A stretch of DNA of 64,000 nucleotides from Streptomyces rubradiris (lineage in GTDB: Bacteria; Actinomycetota; Actinomycetes; Streptomycetales; Streptomycetaceae): the NCBI RefSeq assembly GCF_016860525.1, contig NZ_BNEA01000007.1, forward strand, positions 372,001 through 436,000, written 5' to 3'. A program made the translations under genes and the position numbers. Positions 48,971 through 60,523 of this stretch are shown one piece after another. Positions within the stretch are counted from its first letter, which is position 1. The number at the start of each line of letters is the position of its first letter. The notes beneath the pieces were generated by a model. It saw only the letters and a program-made list of their open reading frames with translations, had not been told where the DNA came from and searched no databases.

Positions 48971-49432
48971 GTGATGACCTCCGCCACCACCATGAACGCG
49001 GCACTCCCCGCCGAGCACCGCGCACGGCTGATGCGGGCAGCCGGTGAGGTGTCCTTCGACGCCGGGACCCGGCTGTTCGAGGAGGGCCGGCGCGCCGACC
49101 GGCTGTGGATCGTCCGCACCGGCACGGTCGCCCTCGACCTCCGCGTGCCCGGCCGGCGGCCCGCCGTCGTCGCCTCGCTGGGCCACGGCGAACTGGTCGG
49201 CTGGTCCTGGTACCACCCGCCGTACCTCTGGCGCCTGGGCGCCGAGGCGGTCACTCCGGTGCGCGCGTGGGAGTTCGACGGCGGGACGGTCCGGGCCATG
49301 TGCGCCCAGGACCCGGAGTTCGGCCGTGCGATCGCGGTCTGGGTGGGCCGGGTGCTCGTCGAGCGGCTGCTCGCCTCCCGCGTCCGGCTGCTCGACCTGT
49401 ACGCCCCCTACGGCAGCGGAAGCCTCCTCTGA
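48971..49432 (+). CDS. Cyclic-nucleotide-binding-domain protein without HTH
   Basis: The 153-residue protein starts at GTG 48971 (ATG 48974 next). It has one Crp-like beta-roll (FDAGTRLFEEGRRADRLWIVRTGTVALDL; SLGHGELVGWSW) and a terminal helix but no DNA-binding domain. The phosphate-binding loop is weakly conserved, so cNMP binding is uncertain. It leads a run of stress genes typical of DosR/OsdR-type dormancy regulons, where such stand-alone domains recur. Confidence 0.8.
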   Translation: MMTSATTMNAALPAEHRARLMRAAGEVSFDAGTRLFEEGRRADRLWIVRTGTVALDLRVPGRRPAVVASLGHGELVGWSWYHPPYLWRLGAEAVTPVRAWEFDGGTVRAMCAQDPEFGRAIAVWVGRVLVERLLASRVRLLDLYAPYGSGSLL

Positions 49433-49567
49433 CCGCGCGGCGCCGTGCGGCGGGTGCTCACTCCCCGTGCTCGCCGCCACTCGGTGGAGGTGACTTCCCG
49501 GCTGGCACAGTCGCGTCGTCCCGGGCAGCGTGGAGAGTACCGACAACGACTCGCTGGTGAGGTGGCC

Positions 49568-50020
49568 ATGCAACCCCCTGAACCGAAGGCCCGCGTGGTC
49601 GCGGGTGTGGACGGCTCCCCGACGTCGTACGCGGCGCTGCGCTGGGCGGCGCGGTACGCGGAGATGGTCGGCGGCTTCGTGGAGGCCGTGTACGCCTGGG
49701 ACACCCCGTCGGCCATCGGCTGGACCGGGCCCGCGATCGACCCCGAGTTCGACCTGGAGCAGGCGCAGGAGCGGTTCGCGGAGGAGATGCGGGCGGTCTT
49801 CCCCGACGAACGGCCCGCCGGTATGCGCGAGATCCTGGTGGAGGGCGACCCCTCGGACGTGCTGATCGCGGCCTCGGAGGGGGCGGAGATCCTCGTCGTG
49901 GGCCGCCGGGGGCGGGGCGGCTTCGCCCGCGCGTTCCTGGGCTCCGTAAGCCTGCGCTGCGCCCAGCACGCGGCCTGCCCGGTCGTCGTCGTCCGGGAGG
50001 ACCAGGACCGGCGGCGCTGA
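49568..50020 (+). CDS. Universal stress protein (UspA domain)
   Basis: The 150-residue protein has one Usp domain. It begins RVVAGVDGSPTSYAALRWAARYA, and the ATP-binding motif G-x2-G-x9-G-S is seen as GRRGRGGFARAFLGSVS, ending AACPVVVVRE. Usp genes are core members of DosR-type hypoxia regulons in actinobacteria, matching the neighbours. The ATG at 49568 is chosen from the family start. Confidence 0.92.
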   Translation: MQPPEPKARVVAGVDGSPTSYAALRWAARYAEMVGGFVEAVYAWDTPSAIGWTGPAIDPEFDLEQAQERFAEEMRAVFPDERPAGMREILVEGDPSDVLIAASEGAEILVVGRRGRGGFARAFLGSVSLRCAQHAACPVVVVREDQDRRR

Positions 50021-50042
50021 TCCGGCCGCCAGGTGCCGTCGG

Positions 50043-50711
50043 CTACCAGGTGTCGATACGGCGGCCGGTCAGCGCGCTCATCCCGATCCGCACCCACACG
50101 TCGCGTTCCCCGCCGGCCCAGGGCGCGCTGTAGGCGCGCTCGGCGAGATGACGTACGGCGTCGGGGTCGGTCACCTGTTCGGCGGTGCCGTGCACGACGA
50201 CGCTCCAGCCCTGGCTGAGCGCGTCGTCCACGCGGTCGACCTCGAAGGCCACCTCCCGGTCGAGCCCTTGGAGGGAGACCGTCCCGGCCTGCGTCCTGAA
50301 GACGATGGCGTCGTCGATGACGCTGTAGTTGACGGGTACGACGACCGGGGCGGCCTCGGTGGACACCGCGATCCTTCCCACGCCGTGCGTCGACAGCAGC
50401 CGACGGCAGTCCTCCTCGCCCAGCTCGGTGAAGCGGGGCGTCCGGGCGGCCTGCCCGAGGCCGGACGGCAGGTCGGCGTGTCCGCCGCCGAGCTCCGTGA
50501 CGCTGGTGCGCAGGGCCCCGGCCAGCCGGAGCAGCGTACCGGCTTCCGGTGCGGCGGTGCTGTGCTGCTCCAGGTGCTCGATGTAGGCCGGGGCCATGGC
50601 CGCCCGGAACGCCAGGTCCTCCACGGTGAGGCCCAGTTCCCTGCGGCGCTGTTCGATGCGGCGCCCGAGGTCGCCCTGCGGCAGCCGTCCCGGTGGTCTC
50701 TCTTCGGCCAT
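50043..50711 (-). CDS. XRE-type HTH fused to a pyridoxamine-5'-phosphate-oxidase-like domain
   Basis: The 222-residue fusion has an N-terminal helix-turn-helix (IEQRRRELGLTVEDLAFRAAMAPAYIEHLEQ, about 18-48) and a C-terminal split-barrel flavin-binding-like domain (LLSTHGVGRIAVSTEAAPVVVPVNYSVIDDAIVFRT; DREVAFEVDRVDDALSQGWSVVVHGTAEQV). This domain order recurs in Streptomyces and mycobacterial dormancy genes, where it may bind F420 or a flavin and sense redox state. It is convergent with the Usp gene. Confidence 0.88.
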   Translation of the reverse strand: MAEERPPGRLPQGDLGRRIEQRRRELGLTVEDLAFRAAMAPAYIEHLEQHSTAAPEAGTLLRLAGALRTSVTELGGGHADLPSGLGQAARTPRFTELGEEDCRRLLSTHGVGRIAVSTEAAPVVVPVNYSVIDDAIVFRTQAGTVSLQGLDREVAFEVDRVDDALSQGWSVVVHGTAEQVTDPDAVRHLAERAYSAPWAGGERDVWVRIGMSALTGRRIDTW

Positions 50712-50904
50712 GGTTCCTCATTCCTCGGGCTGCGGGCCGTCGCCCCGTATGTCCACCATGACCGATGTCGCCGGGCCGGGCCCGGTCAAACGGTCCCCGG
50801 CCCCGGCGGGCTACGGCCGTTCGGCCCCCGCGCTGCTCCGCTCGGGTGATTCCCGACGACGGCCGACGTCCGGCAGCGGGCCCCGGTCGCACACCGCCGG
50901 GGCG

Positions 50905-53221
<2,317 letters not shown>

Positions 53222-53241
53222 CCGGCCGGGCGCCGCCCGGC

Positions 53242-53940
53242 TCACGACCGGTGGCCGGCGGCGCGCGGGCGGCTGCGGACCTGGGTCGCGATGACGGCCG
53301 CCTGGACACGGCGTTCGACCCCGAGCTTGGCGAGCAGGCGCGAGATGTGGTTCTTCACCGTCTTCTCGGCCAGGAACAGCCGCCGGCCGATCTGACGGTT
53401 GGTGAGCCCCTCCCCGATGAGCGCCAGGATCTCCCGTTCCCGCTCGGTCAGTCCGGGCAGGTCGTCCGGCTCGGCCTCCTCCTCCCGCCCGTCCCGCAGT
53501 CTGCTCAGGAGCCGGGTGGTGGCGCTGGGGTCCAGCAGCGACTGCCCGCCGGCCACCGTGCGCACGGCGGAGACCAAGTCCGAACCCCGGATCTGCTTGA
53601 GGACGTACCCGGACGCACCCGCCATGATCGAGTCCAGCAGCGCCTCCTCGTCGTCGAACGAGGTCAGCATCAGGCAGGCCAGCTCCGGCAGCTGCGAGCG
53701 CAGTTCCCGGCAGACGGTCACCCCGTCGCCGTCCGGCAGCCGGACGTCGAGGACGGCCACGTCGGGGCGCAGGGCGGGGACGCGCGCCAGGGCCTGTGCG
53801 ACGGTGGACGCCTCGCCGGCCACCGTGATGTCCGGCTCGTCGTCCAGCAGGTCGCGCACCCCGCGCCGGACCACCTCGTGGTCGTCGAGGAGGAAGACCC
53901 GGATCGGGTTGCCGGGTCCGGTCTGCGCGCGCTCCGCCAT
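53242..53940 (-). CDS. osdR: NarL-type response regulator, DevR/DosR/OsdR-like
   Basis: The 232-residue regulator has a receiver domain ([18 protein letters not shown], phospho-acceptor Asp in [13 protein letters not shown], Thr in [11 protein letters not shown], Lys in YVLKQIRG). The LuxR domain is [53 protein letters not shown]; the [15 protein letters not shown] recognition helix is nearly that of mycobacterial DosR. It would bind AGGGCC-N4-GGCCCT-like sites, one of which precedes its own gene, so autoregulation is likely. Confidence 0.92.
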   Translation of the reverse strand: MAERAQTGPGNPIRVFLLDDHEVVRRGVRDLLDDEPDITVAGEASTVAQALARVPALRPDVAVLDVRLPDGDGVTVCRELRSQLPELACLMLTSFDDEEALLDSIMAGASGYVLKQIRGSDLVSAVRTVAGGQSLLDPSATTRLLSRLRDGREEEAEPDDLPGLTEREREILALIGEGLTNRQIGRRLFLAEKTVKNHISRLLAKLGVERRVQAAVIATQVRSRPRAAGHRS

Positions 53941-54004
53941 GGTAACTCCCTGTCACTTACTCGGTTCTCCACGCCGATCCTGGTCCCTTCCGGGACCGGG
54001 GAAC

Positions 54005-54020
54005 AGGGCCGTCCGGCCCT
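54005..54020. promoter_or_regulatory. Dormancy (OsdR/DevR-type) box upstream of the response regulator
   Basis: AGGGCC-GTCC-GGCCCT has arms identical to the box at 52761. It is 64 bases upstream of the osdR-like ATG. A second inverted repeat, GGTCCC-TTCC-GGGACC (53982-53997), lies between it and the gene. Confidence 0.65.
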
Positions 54021-54037
54021 TTCGGCGCGGGCCCCGC

Positions 54038-54886
54038 TCATCCTCCCCGGGTCAGCTCGCGTTCCGCGACCTCCCGGAAGCTGTGCGGCGGGCGGCCGGT
54101 GAGGCGCTGTACGGTGTCGGTGGTGCGGTCCTCGGCGCCCGCGGCGACGGCACGGTCCATGCCGGCCAGCATCTCGGCGAATTCCATGGGCAGTTCCTCG
54201 GCCAGCCGGTCCCGCATCCGCTCGTACGTCAGCGGCCGGTGGGTCACGGGACGGCCGGTGACCTCGGTGACGACGGCGGCGATGTCGTCGTAGCCGAGCG
54301 CCTGCGGACCGGTGAGGACGAGGTCGGTGTCGGGTGCGCGGTCGTCGGTCAGGGCGTGGACGGCGACGGCGGCGATGTCGTCGGCGTCGACGAACCCGAC
54401 CCGGCCGCTCCCGGCTGCGGTGTGGATCACGCCGTGCTCCCGGATGCTCCGGGCGTGCATGTGGGTGCCGGTGAAGTTCTGCATGAACCAGGAGGGGCGC
54501 AGTACGGCCCACTGGTCGAACAGCTCGGGCAGGGCCCGGTGCACGGCGCCCACTCCCGGCCCGTCCGCGGGGATGGCCGAGGAGCCGAGCAGCACGGCGC
54601 GGCGGACGCCGGCGGCCCGGGCCCGCCGGAGGAAGGGCAGCATGACCGCGGCCGGGTCCGGGTCGCCCAGGGGCGGGACGAGGTAGACGCGGTCGGCTCC
54701 GTCGAGGGCGCCGTCGAAGGTGCCGGGGTCGTACCAGTCGAAGCGGACCGGTCGCGCCCCCGGGACCGGGGTGGCCCGGCGGCTCGCGGCCCGCACGCGG
54801 TGTCCGGCGGCGGTCAGCCGCGCGGCCGTCCGGCCGCCGGTGGTGCCGGTGGCGCCGATGACCAGGGTGGTGCCGGGGTTCGTCAT
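54038..54886 (-). CDS. NmrA-family NAD(P)H-binding oxidoreductase/sensor
   Basis: The 282-residue atypical SDR has the cofactor motif LVIGATGTTGGRTAARL and lacks the Tyr-x3-Lys catalytic pair, as in NmrA-like or quinone-oxidoreductase-2-like proteins. LRPSWFMQNF and VGFVDADDIAAVAVHAL are family landmarks. Its start overlaps the upstream SnoaL-like gene by 4 bases (ATGA). The unit is divergent from a TetR gene with two operators between. Confidence 0.9.
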   Translation of the reverse strand: MTNPGTTLVIGATGTTGGRTAARLTAAGHRVRAASRRATPVPGARPVRFDWYDPGTFDGALDGADRVYLVPPLGDPDPAAVMLPFLRRARAAGVRRAVLLGSSAIPADGPGVGAVHRALPELFDQWAVLRPSWFMQNFTGTHMHARSIREHGVIHTAAGSGRVGFVDADDIAAVAVHALTDDRAPDTDLVLTGPQALGYDDIAAVVTEVTGRPVTHRPLTYERMRDRLAEELPMEFAEMLAGMDRAVAAGAEDRTTDTVQRLTGRPPHSFREVAERELTRGG

Positions 54887-55356
54887 CGGGCGTCGCTCCC
54901 GCGGGAGTCGGAGCCGGGCGTCTGGACGGACCTGTTGAAGTCGAGACCGGGTGCCTGGAGGGCGAGGGGGTTCCAGTAGTCCCGGTAGGAGGTGAACCGG
55001 CCGTCCCGGACGGTGACGACGGCGATGTAGGTCATGTCGTACGGGTCGCCGCTCTCCACGATCCGTCCCACCCCGCGCATCTCGACCACGATGGTGTCCG
55101 GCTCGGTGGTCTGGTGGATCCGCACCTCGGGGAAGTCGTGGAGGTCGATGTGGTCGGGGTAGTGGCGCATGTAGGCGGCGATGGCGTCCCGGCCGGTCAG
55201 CCGGCGGGGCCGGCCCGGCGGGGCGAAGGGGAACTCCATCACGCCGTCCTCGGCCCACAGCCCGATCCAGCCGGGGATGTCCTTGTCGAGGAGCAGGCGC
55301 AGGCTGTGGCGGTACAGGTCGGCCGGGGAGGCGGTGGCTCGGGTGGTCACGGGCAT
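54883..55356 (-). CDS. SnoaL/NTF2-like protein
   Basis: The 157-residue cone-fold protein has DLYRHSLRLLLDKDIPGWIGLWAEDGVMEFPFAPPG at the N-terminus and YDMTYIAVVTVRDGRFTSYRDYWNPLAL near the end. This is typical of the ketosteroid-isomerase/SnoaL group. It has a hydrophobic pocket but no assigned reaction; it may isomerise or bind a small ligand handled by the coupled NmrA protein. It is the first gene of the TetR-controlled unit. Confidence 0.88.
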   Translation of the reverse strand: MPVTTRATASPADLYRHSLRLLLDKDIPGWIGLWAEDGVMEFPFAPPGRPRRLTGRDAIAAYMRHYPDHIDLHDFPEVRIHQTTEPDTIVVEMRGVGRIVESGDPYDMTYIAVVTVRDGRFTSYRDYWNPLALQAPGLDFNRSVQTPGSDSRGSDAR

Positions 55357-55380
55357 GGCTGTCTCCGTTCCAGTACGATA

Positions 55381-55424
55381 CGGACCGTCGGTCCGCTTCA
55401 TTGAAGATACGGACCGCTGGTCCG
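55381..55424. promoter_or_regulatory. Paired TetR operators
   Basis: CGGACCG-T-CGGTCCG (55381-55395) and CGGACC-GCT-GGTCCG (55410-55424) are perfect palindromes 29 bp apart, both preceded by ATA. They lie between the divergent SnoaL-like gene and the TetR gene at 55447. Confidence 0.75.
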
Positions 55425-55446
55425 GATCGCAACAGAGGAGGGGCCC

Positions 55447-56031
55447 ATGGCCGACCGCAGACCGCGCAAGGACGCCGCCCGCAACCGCGCGGCCGTCCTC
55501 GCCGCCGCCGACACGCTGTTCGCCCGGTGCGAGCACCCGGACGACGTCACCATGGCCGACATCGCGGCGGCGGCCGGCGTCGGCAAGGGGACGCTCTTCC
55601 GCGCCTTCGGCGATCGCACCGGGCTGCTCCGGGCGCTGTACGAGGCACGGCTGGAACCCGTCCGCGCGAGCGCGGAGGAGGGCCCGCCGCCGCTCGGCCC
55701 GGGGAGCCCGCCGCGCCGGAGGGTGCTCGCCCTGCTCGACGCCGTGCTGTGCTTCAAGCTCGACAACCGCCACCTCGCGCTGGCCCTGGAACAGACCGGC
55801 GACGCCAGCCCGTACCGCACGGACCACTACGAGCGATGGCACGCCCTGCTGAAGGAACTGCTGGAGCAGGTGCCGGGTGAGGCCGACGCCGATTTCACCG
55901 CCCACGCCCTGCTCGCCGCCACCCGCGCCGACCTCGTCGCCCACCTGGCCGACGCAAGCGGGCTGTCCCGCGAGGAGATGCGGTCACGGCTGGCGGAGTT
56001 CGCGGCCCGGACACTGGGCGCCGACGACTGA
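55447..56031 (+). CDS. TetR family transcriptional repressor
   Basis: The 194-residue protein has the helix-turn-helix ADTLFARCEHPDDVTMADIAAAAGVGKGTLFRAFGDRTGLL (about 20-62), followed by a helical ligand domain. An AGAGGAGG ribosome site precedes the ATG. Two palindromes just upstream make autoregulation and repression of the SnoaL-NmrA unit likely. Oxidised or electrophilic small molecules are common inducers of such systems, but nothing here proves that. Confidence 0.93.
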   Translation: MADRRPRKDAARNRAAVLAAADTLFARCEHPDDVTMADIAAAAGVGKGTLFRAFGDRTGLLRALYEARLEPVRASAEEGPPPLGPGSPPRRRVLALLDAVLCFKLDNRHLALALEQTGDASPYRTDHYERWHALLKELLEQVPGEADADFTAHALLAATRADLVAHLADASGLSREEMRSRLAEFAARTLGADD

Positions 56032-56101
56032 CGCGACCGGAGGGCGACGGTTCTACGGGTGACCCGACGGTATTTGACGTGGCGTCAGGCATCCGCCCCG
56101 G

Positions 56102-56590
56102 TCACCTCCCCTCACTGCGTTCGGTGCCGTCCATGGGGCTCAGTACGCGGCTGCTCGTCTGCTGGTAGATCACGGAACTGCGAAAGCTCACCACCTCCCG
56201 GCGAGCGCTGAAGCGGTCCATGAGGAAGGCGTGCAGCCGCTCGATGTCCGGCACCGCCACGTGCACCACGAAGTCGTCGTCGCCGGAGACCACGAACACC
56301 GAGACCACCTCCGGCAGTTCGGCCAGGTACGCCTCGAAACCGGAGATCACGTCCCGGCTCAGCGGGCGCAGCCGGGCGAAGACCAGGGCCTGGAGCGAAC
56401 GGCCCAACAGACGTGGCTGCACGGCCGCGTGGTAGCCGGTGATCACCCCGCGGGCCCGCAGCGACCGGACCCGCTCCAGACAGGTGGACGGGGCGATGCC
56501 GACCTTGCGGGCCAACTCCCGGTTGGTGAGCCGTGCATCGCGCTGCAGATGGCCGAGGATCGCCGAATCAATGGAGTCCATGGCCGCCAT
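56102..56590 (-). CDS. Lrp/AsnC family transcriptional regulator
   Basis: The 162-residue regulator has an N-terminal helix-turn-helix (MDSIDSAILGHLQRDARLTNRELARKVGIAPSTCLERVRSLRARGVITGYHA) and a C-terminal RAM ligand domain (ALVFARLRPLSRDVISGFEAYLAELPEVVSVFVVSGDDDFVVHVAVPD). The start at 56590 (MAAMDS) follows GGGGAAAA; the internal ATG at 56581 is also possible. It is divergent from a methyltransferase gene with a 15-bp palindrome between them. The ligand is probably an amino acid. Confidence 0.93.
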   Translation of the reverse strand: MAAMDSIDSAILGHLQRDARLTNRELARKVGIAPSTCLERVRSLRARGVITGYHAAVQPRLLGRSLQALVFARLRPLSRDVISGFEAYLAELPEVVSVFVVSGDDDFVVHVAVPDIERLHAFLMDRFSARREVVSFRSSVIYQQTSSRVLSPMDGTERSEGR

Positions 56591-56603
56591 TTTTCCCCGC
56601 GCC

Positions 56604-56618
56604 CCGAATAGGATTCGG
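56604..56618. promoter_or_regulatory. Palindrome between Lrp and methyltransferase genes
   Basis: CCGAAT-AGG-ATTCGG has perfect 6-bp arms and lies 14 bases upstream of the Lrp start. It is a plausible Lrp autoregulatory site. Confidence 0.45.
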
Positions 56619-56694
56619 CGGGCGCTCGGAACGGCCGTATCACGCTCTAGGTTTCCCTTCACCCACCGGATCCGAAGGGAGCCCTGAACGCCCC

Positions 56695-57465
56695 ATGACG
56701 ACCGCCGTCGATCACTACGACCGGTTTCTCGCGGAGCACTACACCTGGATGCTGGGAGGTGATCTCCGCGCGCTCGCCGCCGCCCAGCGCGCCCAGCTGC
56801 TGGAGTGGGGCGTGGTGCCCGGTCCGGCGGGGTCGACGGCCGTGGACCTGGGCTGCGGTCCGGGGCACACCAGTCTGGCCCTGGCCGGCCTCGGCTTCGA
56901 TCCGGTGTTCGCCGTCGACCTGAGCGAACCGCTCCTGGACGAGCTGGCCGCGCACGCCACCGGCACCCCGGCGGTGCGCCCGGTGCGGGCGGACGTGCGC
57001 GCCGCCCTGCCAAAGCTGGTCCGCCCCGGCTCGGTGGGGGCCGTCGTGTGCCTGGGCGACACCCTGACCCATCTGCCGACCCGGGGGGCCGTGGCCGCGC
57101 TGTGCGCCGATGTCGCCGCCGCGCTCGCGCCCGGGGGAACGGCCGTGTTCGCCTACCGCGACCTGACGGTCCCGCTCACCGGCACGGACCGCTTCCTCCC
57201 GGTCCGCTCCACCGAGGACCGGATCATGACCTGTTTCCTGGAGTACCCGGACGACTTCGACGCCTACACGGTCGTGGTGCACGACCTGATCCACACCCGG
57301 GACCCCGCGAGCGGCGACTGGTCCTTGAACGCCCACAGTTACCGCAAGCTGCGGCTCTCCCACGCCTGGGTGCTGGAGCGGTTCCGCGCCGCCGGGCTGC
57401 GGGTGGCGCACGAGCGCGGCGGGCCGGGGGGCATGCGGACGGTGGTCCTCAAGCGGGCGTCGTGA
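56695..57465 (+). CDS. SAM-dependent methyltransferase
   Basis: The 256-residue class I methyltransferase has motif I VDLGCGPGHTSLALAGLG with acidic Asp in FAVDLS, motif II-like VGAVVCLGDTLTHL, and motif III LAPGGTAVFAYRD. The acceptor is unknown; the pattern suits small molecules. Its 3' end overlaps the convergent amidohydrolase gene by 17 bases. The divergent Lrp gene may regulate it. Confidence 0.88.
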   Translation: MTTAVDHYDRFLAEHYTWMLGGDLRALAAAQRAQLLEWGVVPGPAGSTAVDLGCGPGHTSLALAGLGFDPVFAVDLSEPLLDELAAHATGTPAVRPVRADVRAALPKLVRPGSVGAVVCLGDTLTHLPTRGAVAALCADVAAALAPGGTAVFAYRDLTVPLTGTDRFLPVRSTEDRIMTCFLEYPDDFDAYTVVVHDLIHTRDPASGDWSLNAHSYRKLRLSHAWVLERFRAAGLRVAHERGGPGGMRTVVLKRAS

Positions 57466-60400
57466 CCGTGCCCCGGACCGCGGCCACGAGGTCGCTCTGG
57501 TAGTGGGCGATGCCGTCCCGGAGGGCCAGCGGGGTGCGCGGGAGACTGCCGAAGTCGGTGAAGGGATCGCCGTCGACGACGGTGAGGTCCGCGGTCTTTC
57601 CCGGCTCGACGGTGCCCAGATCGTCCTCGACGCCGAACAGCCGCGCGGGGGCGGCGGTGGCGCACAGGAGGGCCTGGGCCGCAGTGAAGCCGTGGGCGTG
57701 CAGCGCGCGCAGGGCCAGGTGGAGCGAGAGCCCGGCCGGGACCAGGGGCGCGTCCGTGCCCACCGCGAGCAGGGCGCCCTCGGCGGCGAGGCGGCGGTAG
57801 GCGGCCATCTCGGTGGCGAGGGCCCGCCGTTGCTCGTCGGTGGGCGGATTGCGGGCGCGGTCACGGACGGCGGTGACGTCCCAGGGCGGCATGAGGGTGA
57901 GCACCCGGGGGTCGTCGGCCAGGGCGGGGTCGGCGCCCAGCAGGGCCTGTGCGGCGAACGGGGTCGCGATCAGGGCGAAACGGCCGTCGGCGTACTGCTG
58001 GACGAGGTCCTGGTGGATGTGGCCGGTGGGGGTGGTGGCGTGGCCGTAGGGCAGGCGCTGGGTGGCCTGCAGATGGGTGGTGAGGTCCTGTCCGGCGGCC
58101 CGGCCCGGCGCGCACAGGTGGCTGCCGCTGGGCACCCCGAGCCGGTGAGCGGTTTCGGCCGCCCGCGCCATGACCTGCCCGGAGGCGCGGACGTAGGTCT
58201 TGACGAAGTCGACCTCCAGGGCGGTGGCCCGCTCCAGGGTGCGCCGCACACCGGCGGCGGTGCGGTGGGCGCGGCCCATGGCGTACGCGGTGCGGGCGCC
58301 GTCGATGAGTTCGGCGCAGGCCAGCAGGCGCGGGCCGGTGCTGTGCCCGGAGGCGAGGGACTCGCGCAGCCGGACCGCCTCGTACAGGGACCCGCCCATG
58401 CAGGCCATGGTGGTGATGCCGTAGGCGAGTGCGGTGAGGCCGTGCCGGGCGCCGTAAGTGGCGCTGTAGGGGTGGGTATGGCTGTCGAACAGGCCGGGCA
58501 GGACGGTGTGCCGCGAGGCGTCCACGGTGCGGTGCCCCGGGCGGCGCGGGCGGTGGGGTTCGACGGCGGTGATCCGGCGGCCGTCGGTGAGGATGTCGAC
58601 GTCCCGGCGCGGGGCGGTGCCGGTGCCGTCCCACAACTGCCCGGCGTGGACGCGCAGTCGCTCCCGGCCGCCGGCCGGACGGTGGGTGAGCGGCACGGAC
58701 AGCGTCCGGGGCCCGGACCGGGCCGGGTCCAGGAGACGGAGCCGGCCCGAGGACAGGTAGAGCAGGGTGTTCGTCTCGCGTGCCCAGGTGGGGTGGTCGG
58801 CCGGTTCGCCGGTGAGCCGGCGGGCGGGACCGGCCGGGGTGCCGTCACCGGTGACGGGCAGCAGCCAGAGCACCGACTCGGCGACCAGCGCCATCCAGCG
58901 GCCGTCGGGCGACCACACGGGGCCGGCGGCTGCGCGGTCGGACAGGGACTGGTGCGCGGCGGGCAGTTGGCGCCTCTCGGTGCCGGTGCGGGTGTCGAGG
59001 ACCCGGATGAGGTGGTAGCCCTCGCGGAAGCGGTGGTTGAGCCGGTTGCGGTCGCAGAAGGCCACGTACCGGCCGTCCGGTGACCAGGTCGGGGCGCCGG
59101 GCGGGCCGTCGGCGGCCAGCGGCCGGGCCAGCACCCGCTCCGCGCCGCTGGCCAGGTCGCGCAGCAGCACGTTGCCCCGGGTGTCCTGGCAGGCGAGGCG
59201 GGTGCCGTCCGGGGACACCGCCGGGTACAGCCGGCCCGGTCCGGTGACCGGCTCGTCGTGCCCGCTGTCCAGGTGGAACCGGCGTACGGCCGTCAGCCCG
59301 TCCCGGTCGGTGCAGTACAGCAGGCTCCGCCCGTCCGGCGCCCAGGCGGGCATCTGCACATGGTGGACGGCGGCGGCCTGGAGCACCTTGCGGGGCGTCC
59401 CGCCGACGGGCAGCACCCACAGGGCGTTCAGCGCCACGAAGGCCACGCTGCCGCCGTCGGGCGCGAGGGCGGGCAGATGGATGCCGCGCACCGGCCCCGC
59501 GGCCTCCAGGGAGAGCGTTCTGGGGCGCCGCCGAGGGCGTGGCACCGGCATCCGGGCCGTGAACGGGATGTCCCGCACCGATCCGGGTGCGCCGAGGGTG
59601 CGGAGGCGGAGGCGGCCGTCGGCGACGTACAGGAGCCGGTCGTCGCCGAGCCAGCACGGCGGTGCCGCCGCCAGATCCTCGCCCTCGGTCACCGCCCGGC
59701 CGTCCACCAGGAGCGTGGCCCGCGCGGCCGGCAGGGACGGGGAGGCGGTGGTACCGGACAGGTGCAGGCAGGCGATCCGGCCCGAGGGGGACACCGACGG
59801 GCACAGCAGCCGGCCCTCCCCCACCCTGCGGAGCACCTGCCCGGCACCGCCCCCGGCGGGCACGCGGACCAGTGCCCGGCCACCGTCGCTGCCGCCGTCG
59901 GGCGTGTGGGCGGCGCGGACGCACACCACCGAGCGCCCGTCCGGCCACCAGACCGGGTCGATGTCCTCGTAGGCGCCGCCGGTCAGCCGCTCGGCCCCGC
60001 CGCCGTCCGCGTCCGTCGTCCACAGGCCGAACGAGGCACCGGCCACCGGGTCGCCGCCGCGCTCGGAGGCGAAGACCAGACGGCTGCCGTCAGGTGACCA
60101 GGCCACGCCCCGGTCGTCCCAGGGCCCGTCGGTGACCTGGCGCAGCCCGCTGCCGTCGGTGCGCAGCGTCCACAGATGGAAGCCGCCGCCCCGGTAGCCG
60201 CCCACCGCCAGCCGCCTGCCGTCGGGGGACAGGGCCGGGCGGGTCGCCTCCAGGTCCCAGTCGGTGATCCGCACCGCTTCCCCGCCCTCCGGCGGCACCC
60301 GCCACAGGACGCCCTGCACCTCGGCGATCACCACGGACCCGTCACGGGAAGAGGTCACCGATCCACCGGTCAACTCGCGGTAAAGCAGGGTTTGTTGCCC

Positions 60401-60523
60401 TACGGAGCCGGACGCGGCCATGGCCGGGGAGGTCACCGGGGCCGGAGCCGCGACCGCCGTCAGCCCGGCGGCGGACCCCCGCAGCAGGTCCCGGCGGCTG
60501 ACCCGGCCGTGATCCGTCGTCAT
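57449..60523 (-). CDS. Exported amidohydrolase with TolB-like beta-propeller
   Basis: The 1024-residue protein begins with a Tat signal (VSRRDLLRGSAAGLTAVAAPAP, cut near AMA-AS). Residues about 45-640 are TolB/WD40-type PD40 repeats (SPDGRRLAVGG, WSPDGSRLVFASERGG and others) forming one or two propellers. Residues about 640-1024 are an amidohydrolase: DSHTHPY near the start of the barrel, VKTYVRASG with a probable carboxylated Lys, GSHLCAPG, and GTDAPLVPAG with the final Asp. The product is a probable secreted peptidase- or imidazolonepropionase-like hydrolase whose propeller gates substrates. The exact substrate is unknown. Confidence 0.88.
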   Translation of the reverse strand: MTTDHGRVSRRDLLRGSAAGLTAVAAPAPVTSPAMAASGSVGQQTLLYRELTGGSVTSSRDGSVVIAEVQGVLWRVPPEGGEAVRITDWDLEATRPALSPDGRRLAVGGYRGGGFHLWTLRTDGSGLRQVTDGPWDDRGVAWSPDGSRLVFASERGGDPVAGASFGLWTTDADGGGAERLTGGAYEDIDPVWWPDGRSVVCVRAAHTPDGGSDGGRALVRVPAGGGAGQVLRRVGEGRLLCPSVSPSGRIACLHLSGTTASPSLPAARATLLVDGRAVTEGEDLAAAPPCWLGDDRLLYVADGRLRLRTLGAPGSVRDIPFTARMPVPRPRRRPRTLSLEAAGPVRGIHLPALAPDGGSVAFVALNALWVLPVGGTPRKVLQAAAVHHVQMPAWAPDGRSLLYCTDRDGLTAVRRFHLDSGHDEPVTGPGRLYPAVSPDGTRLACQDTRGNVLLRDLASGAERVLARPLAADGPPGAPTWSPDGRYVAFCDRNRLNHRFREGYHLIRVLDTRTGTERRQLPAAHQSLSDRAAAGPVWSPDGRWMALVAESVLWLLPVTGDGTPAGPARRLTGEPADHPTWARETNTLLYLSSGRLRLLDPARSGPRTLSVPLTHRPAGGRERLRVHAGQLWDGTGTAPRRDVDILTDGRRITAVEPHRPRRPGHRTVDASRHTVLPGLFDSHTHPYSATYGARHGLTALAYGITTMACMGGSLYEAVRLRESLASGHSTGPRLLACAELIDGARTAYAMGRAHRTAAGVRRTLERATALEVDFVKTYVRASGQVMARAAETAHRLGVPSGSHLCAPGRAAGQDLTTHLQATQRLPYGHATTPTGHIHQDLVQQYADGRFALIATPFAAQALLGADPALADDPRVLTLMPPWDVTAVRDRARNPPTDEQRRALATEMAAYRRLAAEGALLAVGTDAPLVPAGLSLHLALRALHAHGFTAAQALLCATAAPARLFGVEDDLGTVEPGKTADLTVVDGDPFTDFGSLPRTPLALRDGIAHYQSDLVAAVRGTVTTPA

